A stretch of 64,000 nucleotides of DNA, taken from Aporrectodea caliginosa. Lineage: Eukaryota > Annelida > Clitellata > Crassiclitellata > Lumbricidae. Position 1 is the first letter of the stretch. Each line of letters begins with the position of its first letter. The DNA is taken from NCBI GenBank assembly GCA_020284085.1, contig JACEVL010000098.1, positions 896,885 through 960,884 of the forward strand, given 5' to 3'. A program made the position numbers and the translations under genes. A model generated the notes under the pieces. That model made no database searches. It saw only the letters and a program-made list of their open reading frames with translations, and was not told the DNA's origin. Below, piece by piece: positions 51,951 through 63,800 of this stretch.

Positions 51951-52550
51951 CACGTAGAGACTTAAATTCAAGAGTAGGCAACTTATCAGACCATTGGCAA
52001 AATCCTGGTCATTGGGGTCATTAGTCAATAAAAGTTCCAGTATATAAAAAAGCAAGAGGAGGCAACTGCCTCCTCGTGCCTCAATGTAGCTACGCCTATG
52101 CTCTGAGGATGGTAATGGTGGACGTTGCTGTGACTCCCGAGGGTGATGATTTTGATGGTGATTGTGGAAGAGTAGTCCAGGTAGTTTTGAACTAGTATAA
52201 ATTGACCAAATTAACAACGCATAGCCAGAAACTATAATGAAGACATGCCAACGTTAAGCCAACGTGAGGCGTAATTATTTATAAATCTGCCAATGTTACG
52301 AAAACATCAATAGCGTCATATCCAAATGATTTATAAATAATGATGAACCCATTAAATGGGCCAGAGGCAAAGATTAAAACGATAAAATTTATTAATTTGG
52401 TCAATTTCTACATCCCACAGTCTATAGTAAATGCACTGTTTACATCCGACGTGTCTACCAAAATGGCGTTGGGTGCGCCGCTACCGTCTGCGTCAAAGGC
52501 CGTAAGCCCAATACACGGCAGCACTTTCTCTAGTTCTTCTATTACCTCGT

Positions 52551-52741
52551 TGGGGCGGACATGCTTTGTAGGCTGCTATTAGCGCCGTGTATTGCAGGCT
52601 GTCTGTTCTGTTAGTAGTTAAGATTTATGTCTTCTGTCATTTTGTGTTCTTGTGAATTGTTTCAATTGCATAACATGTAAATGTACAGCGCAGTGCGTTT
52701 GTCAGGCTCTTCAATAAAGAAAAGATCATTATCATTATTAT
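52551..52741 (+). repeat. 5'-truncated SINE
   Basis: GGGCGGACATGCTTTGTAGG is followed by GCTGCTATTAGCGCCGTG ... AGCGCAGTGCGTTTGTCAGG and an ATT-rich tail. The tRNA-like head is missing because the THAP element inserted at its GGGCGGAC. Confidence 0.7.
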
Positions 52742-52861
52742 CTGTTACATCCCGGCAACGCTCCTATCCGACGTATCATCACAAAATCTCTACCATTCAA
52801 TAACCCGATCAACCCGTTTATTTGCTTTCCTTATCCTTGTCCGTCCCCAACTAATTACTCA

Positions 52862-53408
52862 TCTATATTATAAGGCTTACTTTGTTTACGTTTTCCTTCC
52901 GTTTGTTTGTATGTTTGTTTGTCCGTTTTGAAAGGCTCCGAAACGGAACGCTTTAGCGATTTACAAAATTTTACACAACATTATTACGCCACGGCATGAT
53001 CAACGCGACTATTTTCAGCTCGCAATTTTATTTAAACGTCGATATATGGACATTTTAAATTATTTCCAACTGTTTCAACGAGGCTATCTTATAATAGTAT
53101 GGCCATTTGTCCACGTAACGCGGCTAAATATGCATGACGTCAACGCTCTGAATACGTCACCGCTCTGATTACGTCAACGCTCTGATTCGCAACCAATAAT
53201 ACGCCTATTATAAGGTTGAGATAACCCGTGTAGTACACGGGAAAAGCAACTATGTTCACCTCTAAATATCGTTTCCATTCAGATATATGGACATTTTTTA
53301 AATATTTGAAGCCCATCAGCAAATATAATAAGTAAGTAGCCTTTATTTGCAGCCGTTAAAAATTACGCCTGGGCAAAACCCGGGCGAACGCCGGGTAAAA
53401 ACTGCTAG
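52862..53408 (+). mobile_element. non-autonomous Helitron
   Basis: It starts TCTATATTATAAGG and ends ...GGGTAAAAACTGCTAG, with a GC hairpin CCCGGGCGAACGCCGGG at 53379-53395 just before the CTAG. It is inserted between A (52861) and T (53409). The uninterrupted sequence TTACTCATCCTGT is present at 22344-22356, confirming that there is no target duplication. It is 547 bp with no coding capacity. Confidence 0.85.
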
Positions 53409-53673
53409 TCCTGTATAATTCTCTCTATCTGATCCATATACCGCACTGCTCCTCTACTATTGGACGATCTTCCTCCTGAATTTGGAAAATTATCCGATCC
53501 TCTACTCATCTAATCGTTCTACTGTAAGGTATTAGCAATTATTTCATGAAATCAAGCTCAATTCCTATGTGTAAAATTTATGAGTTTGAGAGTTAGCGAA
53601 ATTTTATGTCTGTCATGACCGTTGCAAACGACTCAAGTACCGAGGAATCTGAATTCATCACAATCTTTGGTGT

Positions 53674-53712
53674 AGATATAGCCTGTAACGGAACAGTTTT
53701 AAAGGTGTTCAA
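53674..53712 (-). promoter_or_regulatory. PSE/TATA-like module, leftward
   Basis: The minus strand reads TTGAACACCTTTAAAACTG, then TATATC 27 bp on (53707 to 53680). It is the duplicate of 22631. Confidence 0.5.
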
Positions 53713-53740
53713 TTAGACTTTTGTGTTTTACATAGCAGCA

Positions 53741-54085
<345 letters not shown>

Positions 54086-54772
54086 TACTTTAGTTGAAGT
54101 TGGATATAAAGCTTTATGACTGGAATTTAGAGAGTATTTGCGTAGAGACTTGACAAGGTGTATCTAAAAACAAGAATTTCTCCGATGGAGAATTTGATCA
54201 TTTTCTTGACAGACACAGTTCGACCATTCACGAAGAGAGAGAACTTAGGATTTTCTCTGTGAGAGAAAACAAATCGGCGATTTCTCCAAAACAGAAGTTC
54301 GGAGATTTCTCTAATAGGGAAATTTAGAGAGCTTTACTTTGATTTTTTTTCTCCTTTCAGATACGATTTGATTAGGGTTCGACCAGATTTCCATCCGCGA
54401 ATAACGCAAACGTTCCAAGTAACTCAGTTATTTTTCAATAAAATTATAAAATCTCCTATTGGGAAGGAGTTTGTATGATTAAAACTGACCAATCAGTGTC
54501 GAAAACGTTTTACAGTACGGTCGAAAGAAATTACGCCCAATTCTTCACGCAAAAATATCCATAATATTCGTTAAATCAGCTAGACATCTATCTGTTTAAG
54601 CGGTTTAAGTAGACCTTTTCACTCTCGATGGTCACTGAATTTTTTATACGTATCGAAATATGCATCGTAAAAATCGAGACACAGCGACCAAGACGATCTT
54701 CTCTGCTCCCACACACTACTTTGAATCACCTCTTCTCTACTAATCCATCTTAACGACCCGCGAATATTGTTG

Positions 54773-54811
54773 ACTATAAAGCCAAAGTTGGGGCTTTTAA
54801 AAGGTGTTTAG
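54773..54811 (-). promoter_or_regulatory. PSE/TATA-like module, leftward
   Basis: This is the duplicate of 23783-23821 (CACC 54806). Confidence 0.4.
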
Positions 54812-55022
54812 TTTGAGCAGTTATTAAATAATTATTAAGATCCCTGCAGTTTTCAACGACATCTTACAACCGAACTTGCACGGAACAGAAATTTAGAGAT
54901 TCCAAAATGAATGAAATTGTTTGGTTAACAACAGTTTAGCGATATTTCATAGCCATTGAATCCAATAGTTAGGTATTTCTATGAACATTTATCAGCGTAG
55001 CACACTTGGTAAATTAATTATA

Positions 55023-55834
55023 CACTGTGTCCACGATAAAGTAGACCCCTAGACTTTGTTAAATATCTTGGTCAATTGTACTACTATAGGTACTAAATTT
55101 GGTGCACATGAACTTCAGTCTATTCTATCTAAACCCTGCAAATTTTATTACAATTGATGCAACGGTTACGATTATATACCCTTATGAAATTGGGTGGTTC
55201 AGGAACCAAGTTACCAACACGTAAAACGCATCGACAGATGCGTGCGCGGCTGATCATCCTGACTCAGCACCAGTTCTCCGACAGCATTGATATTTGTTTG
55301 CGTCCATGGTTTTGTTTGCGTCTCGTGGTTTCCTTGCAACTGATCCGGTTGTGGCAATCTTTTTAACAGCTTGCTGACACCAGCTAGGGACCAATTTTTC
55401 ATTGGAAATTCTGTAATGAGTCTCCTACGCCATACCCCTTCGTCTCTCTCAACTCCTTGATTAAAATCTTGTCCTCTGCACTGAAAACCATTTCTTTACA
55501 ACCAACTACTGTTACTGTTACTGTTACTGTTACGTAAAACAGGTCTCGTAGTCTAATTGTTTCCGAAAATGACGCTTATAAACAACAGCCTATCCCTGCG
55601 GTAGCCAGAAAAATGACGTAATTCTATGCGTTTTACGTGTTGGTAACTTGGTTCCTGAACCACCCAATTTCATAAGGGTATATAATCGTAACCGTTGCAT
55701 CAATTGTAATAAAATTTGCAGGGTTTAGATAGAATAGACTGAAGTTCATGTGCACCAAATTTAGTACCTATAGTAGTACAATTGACCAAGATATTTAACA
55801 AAGTCTAGGGGTCTACTTTATCGTGGACACAATG
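55023..55834. mobile_element. fold-back Tc1/mariner-type element with 208-bp arms
   Basis: Arms 55023-55230 and 55627-55834 are nearly perfect inverted copies (CACTGTGTCCACGATAAAG at the left, CATTGTGTCCACGATAAAG inverted at the right). TA flanks both sides (55021-55022 and 55835-55836). The empty site is at 24020-24030. The 396-bp centre holds a CTGTTA pentamer/hexamer run and no transposase. The near identity of the arms implies recent activity. Confidence 0.9.
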
Positions 55835-56130
55835 TATGTACACGGGATACGGTTCATATATTAAAGTGAGCAAATCCTGTTCGAGATTCAAACTGTGTTA
55901 GCTAATTGCTCGTGCAATTTAAAGTGAAATGGTGTCATTGGACCACAGAATAAAAACGTCTGCATCTCTTAATTTCAATTGCGCATGAATTTAAATAATT
56001 TATATGGTAAGGTAAAGTATGTATGCCTAATTATGTTATTTTGTAAGCTAAAGGTAATTAGGTTATTATGTATTGTAGGGTAAAGAAATATCGAAGTTCA
56101 AATTTTTAGAGTACGTCTAAGATGTCGTTA

Positions 56131-57294
56131 AATACTAATCAAAGGCTGTTCATTATAAAAAGGCATGATGATGGTCTATGTGATACTTGTAAGGTCAAGG
56201 AGACAATCCATCACCTCTTACTTGATTGTAAAAAAGAAGATATTTCAGAGGTATTAAGAAATAAATGTCAATTATATAAACATGAAGTTTCCGTTAAAAC
56301 CCTTTTGACGGTAAATTTATTTCAGAATGAAGTGTATAGGTTAGTTAAAATAATTAATAAAGGTAAAATTTTGTAAATGGATGTTTTAGTGTTTTTTTTA
56401 ATGCAACTAGTTTTATATCTTACTCAAATCTGTAAATATTTAATTACTCTTTTACTAATACATTGTTATTATGCAATTACATGTATGTACTGTGTTGCAA
56501 TGTTGGTTGCAATGCTGGTTACCATATTATTATTATTATTCAACTTTGGTTTTTCAATAATACATATTACATGTGGTGTGGTTTGGTTATTATATCACAG
56601 TAGATATTATGTTGCATAATACTGCAGTACTGTGTTGCAATGCAGATTATTGAAATATTCATAAACTACTTCTTATCAACTGTTGATTATTGAATATGTT
56701 ATGTCAAAATAACAAGAACTGATGTGAGAAAATTTTAAATATTACCTATTGGTAAATGAATTTCTGTTATTACCATATTATTGTTATTCAACTTTGGTTC
56801 CTCAATATAAGATATGATTTGGTTTGGTTACTGTATTACAATAGCTACTATGTTGCATAATATTCAGTAATGTGTTATAATAAGAGATCTGTGATTATAA
56901 TTTTAATGTATTGAAACTATACTTTAAACAATTATAATACATGTATGCTATGTTATTGAATGAACTTTTATTACATGTATAGTATGTTAGATACATGAAC
57001 AGTTTAAAAGAGTACTTAGTAAATTTTGTATATGGATCAATTGCTGCATAGTTACATAACATTGTTTAATTTGCATGGAATCTTTTGTCAGAATATAGAA
57101 ATCATAGACAGAATAAGATGAACTACCTTATGTTACAAAAATATTGAATATAGTGAAATTGTAAAGCTCTGTTTGACACATTTGATGGTGTCATACGGAT
57201 GCTATAAGTTTCTTGTAATCATTGAATTGTATCTTTCCTGTATTGTCGTCAACGGCCTTTGATGTCATAAGACGACGTTAAACGTTGGATTAAA
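56131..57294 (+). mobile_element. retrotransposon 3' fragment E (I-type)
   Basis: The coding part to 56376 reads NTNQRLFIIKRHDDGLCDTC ... HHLLLDC, the C-terminal cluster. The 3' untranslated part is 0.9 kb and ends in the GTCGTCAACGGCC ... GACGACGTTAAAC hairpin (57243-57284). It joins host sequence at GTCGTTAAATAC inside a hairpin-1 remnant. The module present at the equivalent place in the other copy (24402) is missing. Confidence 0.75.
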
Positions 57295-57815
57295 TAAATA
57301 AATTTTTGATTGGTCTTTTACTAATACATTGTTATTATGCAATTATATACTGTGTTGCAATGTAAAAGAGTACTTTTAACAATTATAATACATGTATGCT
57401 TTGTTGGTTAATGGAATTTTTATTATGTGTGTTAGATACATGAACAGTTTAAAAGAGTACTTTAAACAATTATAATACATGTATACTTCTTTGGTTAATG
57501 AACATTTTTATTATAGTGTTTTTGTTAGATACATGAACATTTTAAAAGAATACCTTAATAAATTATAATACATGTATGCTTTGTTAGTTAATGAAATTTG
57601 TCAGGACATAATAATCACAGACAGTATGAGATGAACTACTTTATGTTGCAAAAATATTGAATATTAGTGAAATTGTAAAGCTCCGTTTGACACCTTTAAT
57701 GGTGTCGTTCGGATGCTATAAGTTTCTGGTTCTGATTGTATTGTATATTTTCCGTATTGTCGTCAACGGCCTTTGATGTCATAAGACGACGTTAAACTGT
57801 GGTTAAATAAATAAT
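57295..57815 (+). mobile_element. retrotransposon 3' fragment F (I-type)
   Basis: This is 3' untranslated sequence only, with the terminal hairpin at 57755-57800. The right flank ACAATCATATT (57816-57826) equals that of fragment D, so D and F are the same ancestral insertion separated by duplication. Fragment E abuts its left side. Confidence 0.8.
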
Positions 57816-58149
57816 ACAATCATATTATAGTTTGTGGAGCCTGGTTGCTCGTCAACATTTTTTCGGAACAGGTCGATTGTTTGAACTACAAATATTCACG
57901 AATTACGAACTCCATTACGAAATTTTATACGAACTTTTAAGTCGTCAAAGATTGCAGTTTTCATAAAAAAAAATTAATCCCAGTTATATTGAACATAACA
58001 TCATTAAACAATGCGAGGAAAGGAATTCAAAAGCCCTCTAAACACTTCTTCTGTGTCATGAATTCGAGTTTCTCACCTTTAAAATCCATTTTCGCTGGCG
58101 AGGAACCAAAGGTACCAGAAAAGCGACGTCAGTCCTAGTCAACTGCTGG

Positions 58150-58352
58150 GGCCCGTGGCGCTTTGGATAACAGCTGGCACAGAGACCGAGAGGTACCGAG
58201 TTCGAGCCCCCGTTGGGCGGATTTGCTTTGTAGGCTGCTATTAGCGCCGTTGTATTACATGGCTGTCTGTTCTGTTAGTAGTTAAGATTTCAATTGCATA
58301 ACATGTAAATGTACAGCGCAGTGCGTTTGTCAGGCGCTTAATAAAGAAAAAG

Positions 58353-58401
<49 letters not shown>
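58150..58401 (+). repeat. tRNA-derived SINE with (ATT)n tail
   Basis: This is a plus-strand copy: GGCGCTTTGGATAACAGC, GAGTTCGAGCCCCCG (B box), GCGCTTAATAAAGAAAAAG, then (ATT)n. It is absent from the equivalent place near 25300, so it inserted after the duplication. Confidence 0.85.
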
Positions 58402-58402
<1 letters not shown>

Positions 58403-58454
58403 GAAACTACGTCAGTGACCGCCACTGTCACGAAGGAGCAACGGAGCGTTCATT

Positions 58455-58495
58455 TTAAACACCTCTTTAAAGGTCATTCAAATCCGTATATAAAG
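58455..58495 (+). promoter_or_regulatory. PSE/TATA-like module upstream of retrotransposon B
   Basis: TTTTAAACACCTCTTTAAAGG is followed by TATATAAAGCGCGG 27 bp after the CACC (58460 to 58487). Similarity to the empty module at 25357 ends at GCGTCC (58511-58516). Element B therefore begins about 30 bp after the start of the TATA box. Confidence 0.55.
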
Positions 58496-58573
58496 CGCGG
58501 TATATATCGCGCGTCCAATACATGATTCCCTGGAAAACGAAGATCTCAGTCGCTAGAGGGCCGGCCGGGGCAG

Positions 58574-60820
58574 ATGTACAATGGACCGAGCTACTCCGTC
58601 CCTACCTGCTCCATTGCGACGAATACCAAAAGTTTGGTGAGGAAGGATTTTCTGAAGGTGGTCTCTTCTCGTGGACTCGAAGGTCAGCGGTCTCGTACTG
58701 ATTTCAACGAAGGTAAACTTCGACAACTTACACACCCGAAAAAGAAGATTAAAACGAGTATTTATTCAAACCCCGTCTTCGATAGCAATGATGTCACTGA
58801 TGCCAATGATGTCACTGATGTTAACGCTCAACAAAATGTTACTAAGGTTAACTCAACTAAACCTGTAACACAATCTCATGTAAGTGAAACTGTTGATGTC
58901 ACTGATGTTAACACTCAACAGAATGTTACTAAGGTTAACTCAGCTAAGCATGTAATACAATCTCATGTAAATAAAACTGTTGATGTCACTGATGTAAATA
59001 ATGTAAAATTGGCTAGGCCTGTAACACAATCTCAGGCTAAGCATGTAACACAATCTCATGTAAGTAAAACTGTTGATGTCACTGATGTTAACGCTCAACA
59101 AAATGTTACTAAGGTTAACCCAACTAAACATGTAACACAATCTCATGTAAGTAAAACTGTTGATGTCACTGATGTTAACGCTCAACAAAATATTACTAAG
59201 GTTAACTCAACTAAACCTGTAACACAATCTCATGTCAGTAAAACTGTTGATGTCACTGATGTTAACGCTAAACCTGTAACACAATCTCATGTAAGTGAAA
59301 CTGTTGATGTTAACGCTCAACAGAATGTTACTAAGGTTAACTCAACTAAACCTGTATTAGTTGGAAATTCAGACGTATCACAGTCAAATGAGGCAAATAC
59401 AAGAAAAATGTATCATTGTGAAGTAAAGCAATCATTTGCACAAGCTAGCATAGTTCATGATGTAACAAATCGGAAAAATGTTACTGTAAAACATAATCAA
59501 TCTCGCCCTACGATGACAGATCAACAACGAGAAATAAACTCCAGAACAGTTTTTGTAGCTGGTGAGCGAGATCAATTGATTAAGCTTTACAAACATAAAC
59601 CTCGTCTTCTAAATAAGGAGATAATTGAACAGGCTGGTGGTCAAATTGATAAAGTTTATCTTACCAAAAATGGTACCCTTAGAATAATAGCATGCACTAA
59701 TGCACAAAAAGATAAACTAATGAAATTGAACCATCTTGATAATAAACCAGTCAAAGTAAGCCTACCATATAATTTAACTAGAGTGAAACCTAATTCAAGC
59801 AAATCAGTGCCACCAAATCAGCAGAAAGTTAATTACTTGGTTAAAGGAGTTATTTATGGATTGCTGGAAGACCAACACAATTTAAATGAAATAGCTAAAG
59901 ATATCGGTGCTTCTCAAATGTATGCGTTAGGGAACTATGAAACGAGCAATGCTACAGTGGTAGCTTTTAATAAAGACACCATTCTTCCATCAACGATTGA
60001 ATTTGACAATCGAAAATTCAAAGTTCATTTGTTTATTCCCAAACCAAAACGCTGTGATAAATGTCAGAAATTTGGACATTTGACATTCCAATGTTCAAAA
60101 GAGACCATTTGTAGCTATTGCAGTGGTCGTCATGAATTTAAAGAATGTAACTCAATTACTCAGAAATGTGCTAATTGTGGACAGGCTCATAGCGCTGCGT
60201 TTAGAGGATGTCCTCAATATATCGAACTGCAAAAAGCATTAAAGATAAGAGCAGAAGAAAATATAACACTAAATGAAGCCATTCAAAAGGTTAAAATAAA
60301 TCAGCAATTTGACAAAATGCATAAAGATCTTATTGTAAATTTAAATCAAGGAACTAACTGCCCTACAGTTAATAATGTAAACATTCAAACTTATGCTGAT
60401 AAACTGAAATCCAGTAATGTTAATCAGTTATGGCCCTCCCTTGCATCATCATCAACAGTGCAAATCAGACATAATGATCATTTAGAATCAGAAATCGCAA
60501 TGGAAGACTCCCATACATCGTCATCAACTGTAACAATCAAACATAACGATCATTTAGAACCAGAAATCCCAATGGAAGACTCCACTTCACAAAATGTAAT
60601 TGAAGCTTTCCTGAATTTTAATGATAAGAAATACTATGCAAGTAACAAGAATAATGTGGACAATAATGATCCAATTATTTCTAGAAATAAGAGATTTGTA
60701 CTTGGCATTTTAGCAACAATAGATAATTGTAAAACAAAAGAACAGGCTAAAATGATCATTTGCCAAGCTGCTTCACAACTTATGTTTGAAAATGAGGTCC
60801 AATTCAATTGTAATTGTTAG
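58574..60820 (+). CDS. retrotransposon B ORF1 (gag-like RNA-binding protein)
   Basis: This is a 748-residue protein. Residues about 60-270 consist of seven to nine imperfect repeats built on VDVTDVNAQQNVTKVNSTK and PVTQSHVSKT. Residues about 310-400 hold the RTVFVAGERDQLIKLY ... LRIIACTNAQKDKLMKL region shared with ORF1 of A. Residues 480-550 have FKVHLFIPKPKRCDKC and three knuckles, CX2CX4HX4C, CX2CX3HX4C and CX2CX3HX6C. Knuckles and the preceding domain bind the element RNA in related retrotransposons. The C-terminal part ends QLMFENEVQFN. No break is seen. The start MYNGPSYS is the first ATG after the module. The repeat array is the least conserved part between A and B. Confidence 0.9.
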   Translation: MYNGPSYSVPTCSIATNTKSLVRKDFLKVVSSRGLEGQRSRTDFNEGKLRQLTHPKKKIKTSIYSNPVFDSNDVTDANDVTDVNAQQNVTKVNSTKPVTQSHVSETVDVTDVNTQQNVTKVNSAKHVIQSHVNKTVDVTDVNNVKLARPVTQSQAKHVTQSHVSKTVDVTDVNAQQNVTKVNPTKHVTQSHVSKTVDVTDVNAQQNITKVNSTKPVTQSHVSKTVDVTDVNAKPVTQSHVSETVDVNAQQNVTKVNSTKPVLVGNSDVSQSNEANTRKMYHCEVKQSFAQASIVHDVTNRKNVTVKHNQSRPTMTDQQREINSRTVFVAGERDQLIKLYKHKPRLLNKEIIEQAGGQIDKVYLTKNGTLRIIACTNAQKDKLMKLNHLDNKPVKVSLPYNLTRVKPNSSKSVPPNQQKVNYLVKGVIYGLLEDQHNLNEIAKDIGASQMYALGNYETSNATVVAFNKDTILPSTIEFDNRKFKVHLFIPKPKRCDKCQKFGHLTFQCSKETICSYCSGRHEFKECNSITQKCANCGQAHSAAFRGCPQYIELQKALKIRAEENITLNEAIQKVKINQQFDKMHKDLIVNLNQGTNCPTVNNVNIQTYADKLKSSNVNQLWPSLASSSTVQIRHNDHLESEIAMEDSHTSSSTVTIKHNDHLEPEIPMEDSTSQNVIEAFLNFNDKKYYASNKNNVDNNDPIISRNKRFVLGILATIDNCKTKEQAKMIICQAASQLMFENEVQFNCNC

Positions 60821-60869
60821 GTATGCTTCACTCAAATAATAAATATAAATAATCATGACCTTTTTCTAA

Positions 60870-63800
60870 ATGGCACTTACAGTCCTTCAGTGGAATGCCA
60901 ATGGTTTAAGGGGTCATAAGGACCAACTAAAGAATTTCTTAGTTAATGTGCCCAGTCCGCCGGATGTGGTGTGCATAGAGGAAACCCTTTTAAAACCTAA
61001 AAGAAATCCACCAAAAATAGATGGTTATAATGTGGTCCGTAAAGACTGTACAACTAATACAAAGGGTGGCCTTGTCATTTATATAAAAGTAGGAATAAAT
61101 TTCACTTTACTAGATATAGAAGATAATCCGAATATTGAAATTCAAGGAATTGAAATTAAAACCAGTAATGGTCACTTAAAAATTTTTAATACATATATAT
61201 CACCTTCACATCAATTGGTTAAAGAGGAAATTGAACATCTTTTCATAAATAAAAGAACAATTATAGTAGGTGATTTGAATGCGCATAATAAACTTTGGGG
61301 ATGCTCATATACGAAAATAAGAGGAAGATTATTAGAAGAAATATTAGTTGAAAAGAATATGGTTGTCCTTAATACAGGGCAGGCCACTTATATTACTTCT
61401 AACATGCTAAATAATAACTCAGTTATAGATCTAAGTATATGCTCACAAGATGTAGCATTAAATACTAGACATACTGTTACTAAGTATAATATGGGATCTG
61501 ACCATTTTGCATCCATTACTTTTGTTAACGAGGAAAGCATAATAGAAAATAACTTAAGTATGCAATTATGGAAATTAAATAAAGCTAATTGGAAAAATTA
61601 TAAAGATTCTAGCAATTTAACATTAACTAATGAAGTCCTAATGAAAACAAATATAGATGATAAATATAATGATATATTAGAATGCATAAATACCTTAGCT
61701 AATCAATCAATACCTCTTAAAAAACAAAATCTAAGAAAGAATGAAAAGCGTAAGAAATTTAAACCTCTACCATATTGGAATGATAAATGTAATGAAGCTG
61801 TGTATAAAAGAAATCAATGTAGAAACAAAATGAAAAAAACCAAAGAACTTAATGATTATATGGAATACAAAAAGCAAGAAGCTATAGTTAGAAGAACCCT
61901 TAAGGTAGAAGCAAAATCTAGTTGGCAGGATTATTGCTCTACGCTTACTAATCAAACGAAGTTAGGATCAGTATGGAGCATGGCTAGAAAAATGAATGGA
62001 GTAGCAGCTTACGCATCAATTCCTACTCTTAATGATAATGGATTATTAGCTGAGTCAAACATAGATAAAGCAAATATACTAGCTCATACTTACGAAAAAA
62101 CTAGTAACTCTCAAAATTATAATAAAAACTTCTTAAATTATATTACAAGTAATAACATAGATAATAGCCATATTAATAATGAAAATAATCGTAATGAAGA
62201 AGTAGAATTAATGAACAAAATTTTTAATCTGAATGAACTAAAACAAGCAATCAAATCGGCAAAAAATAATAAATCACCGGGGGATGATAGGATACCATAC
62301 GAATTACTGAAACACTTACATAAAAATGCACTAAAAACTCTATTGAGTTTTTATAATGAAGTATGGATTGAGGGAAATATACCAAGTGATTGGAATCATG
62401 CCATTATATTGCCTTTACTTAAACCAAATAAGGATGCAACAAAACCAGAATCCTATCGACCAATTTCATTAACAGCGACTTTATGCAAAGTAATGGAGAA
62501 AATGGTTGCGAACCGTCTCCAGTGGTATTTAGAAAAAAATGCTATATTTACAAAAAATCAATCTGGATTTCGTAAGTATAAAAGCACAATCGATCAAATT
62601 CTTAAACTGCAGGATACAATACTTAAAAAGCTAAAAAATAAGGAACAAGTGTTGGCAGTTTTCATTGATTTTGAACGTGCTTATGACATGTTACATGTAC
62701 CTACACTTTTACAAAAACTAAAAAAATTAGGAATAGTGGGAAACGTAGCAAATTGGGTCAAAAGTTTTTTATTTAACAGAACATTTCAAGTAAAGGTTGG
62801 AACTGAATTATCCGATAAACTAGTACAACAAAATGGGACTCCGCAAGGTTCAGTAATTTCTCCCCTATTGTTCCTAATAATGATTAATGATATTCCATCA
62901 GGCCCAGAAGGTGTTAATATGTCACTCTTTGCAGATGATAGTGCAGTTTACATAGGACATAGAAAAACTAAAACTTTAATTAAAAAAATCCAACAATCAA
63001 TTGATGAAATAAATAACTGGTGTAATAAAAATGGGTTTAAAATATCAATAGCTAAAACTGTAGGAGTTCTATTTACTAATAAAAATCAATTACCAATAAT
63101 AAACATTAAAATTGATCAAGAATTGATAAAAATGGAAAATAAAGCTAAATTTCTAGGAATGATATTTGATAAGAAATTAAGTTGGAAGCCCCACATAGAA
63201 TATATAATAGAAAAATGCAAAAAAAGATTGAATCTCATGAGAGCGGTTTCAGGTTATTACTGGGGAGCTTCTAAAAAATCTTTATTAGCAATATATAAAG
63301 CATTAATACGTTCAATATTAGATTATGGAGATGTGGCCTATTCTTCGGCTAGTCAATCGCTGTTAAATAAATTATGTACAATTCAAACTGAAGCCCTAAG
63401 ATTATGTTGTGGAGCCCCAAAGAACACAGCAGCTTTAACACTACAAAACGAATGTGGGGAATTCCCCCTCCATATGAGAAGACTGTATAATTCCAATAAA
63501 ATGGGAATTAAAATATTAGGAAATAAGAATCATCCATGTCAAATGAATTTCCAACCACATTGGACAGATGTCAGTAAAACACCACAAAACAAGAATCATT
63601 CTATACACTACAGAACAAATGAATTCATATCATCTCTTGATACATCTTTTATTGGACCCTGTTTTCCCCAAATTCCCCCTTGGACTAATAACAAAATAGA
63701 TATAGATATCAGTCTCAAAAAGCAGATTAGCAAAAAAAGAGATAACCCTGAACTTCTGAAATTAGTTGCACTTCAAATGATATCAGGATATAAACTAGAA

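Larger units (their letters stand above)
45869..52551 (+). mobile_element. decayed THAP-domain transposon (P-like?) with nested insertions
   Basis: The octamer GGGCGGAC flanks the region (45861-45868 and about 52552-52559), and the right copy lies inside a SINE, as expected for an insertion into that SINE with an 8-bp duplication. The interior holds a THAP domain split over two exons and a coiled-coil exon, as in P-element and THAP9-type transposases. P elements make 8-bp GC-rich duplications. However, I could not find matching terminal inverted repeats, so the boundaries and class are tentative. Another transposon (46991-49206) is inside. Confidence 0.45.

Noticed and set aside
51697..52024. 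Thr/Ile- and Val/Met-rich frames
   Set aside because: They are by-products of the GATGGTGGT minisatellite.
58940..59188. Minus-strand frame with a repeated peptide
   Set aside because: It is antisense to the repeat array of retrotransposon B ORF1.
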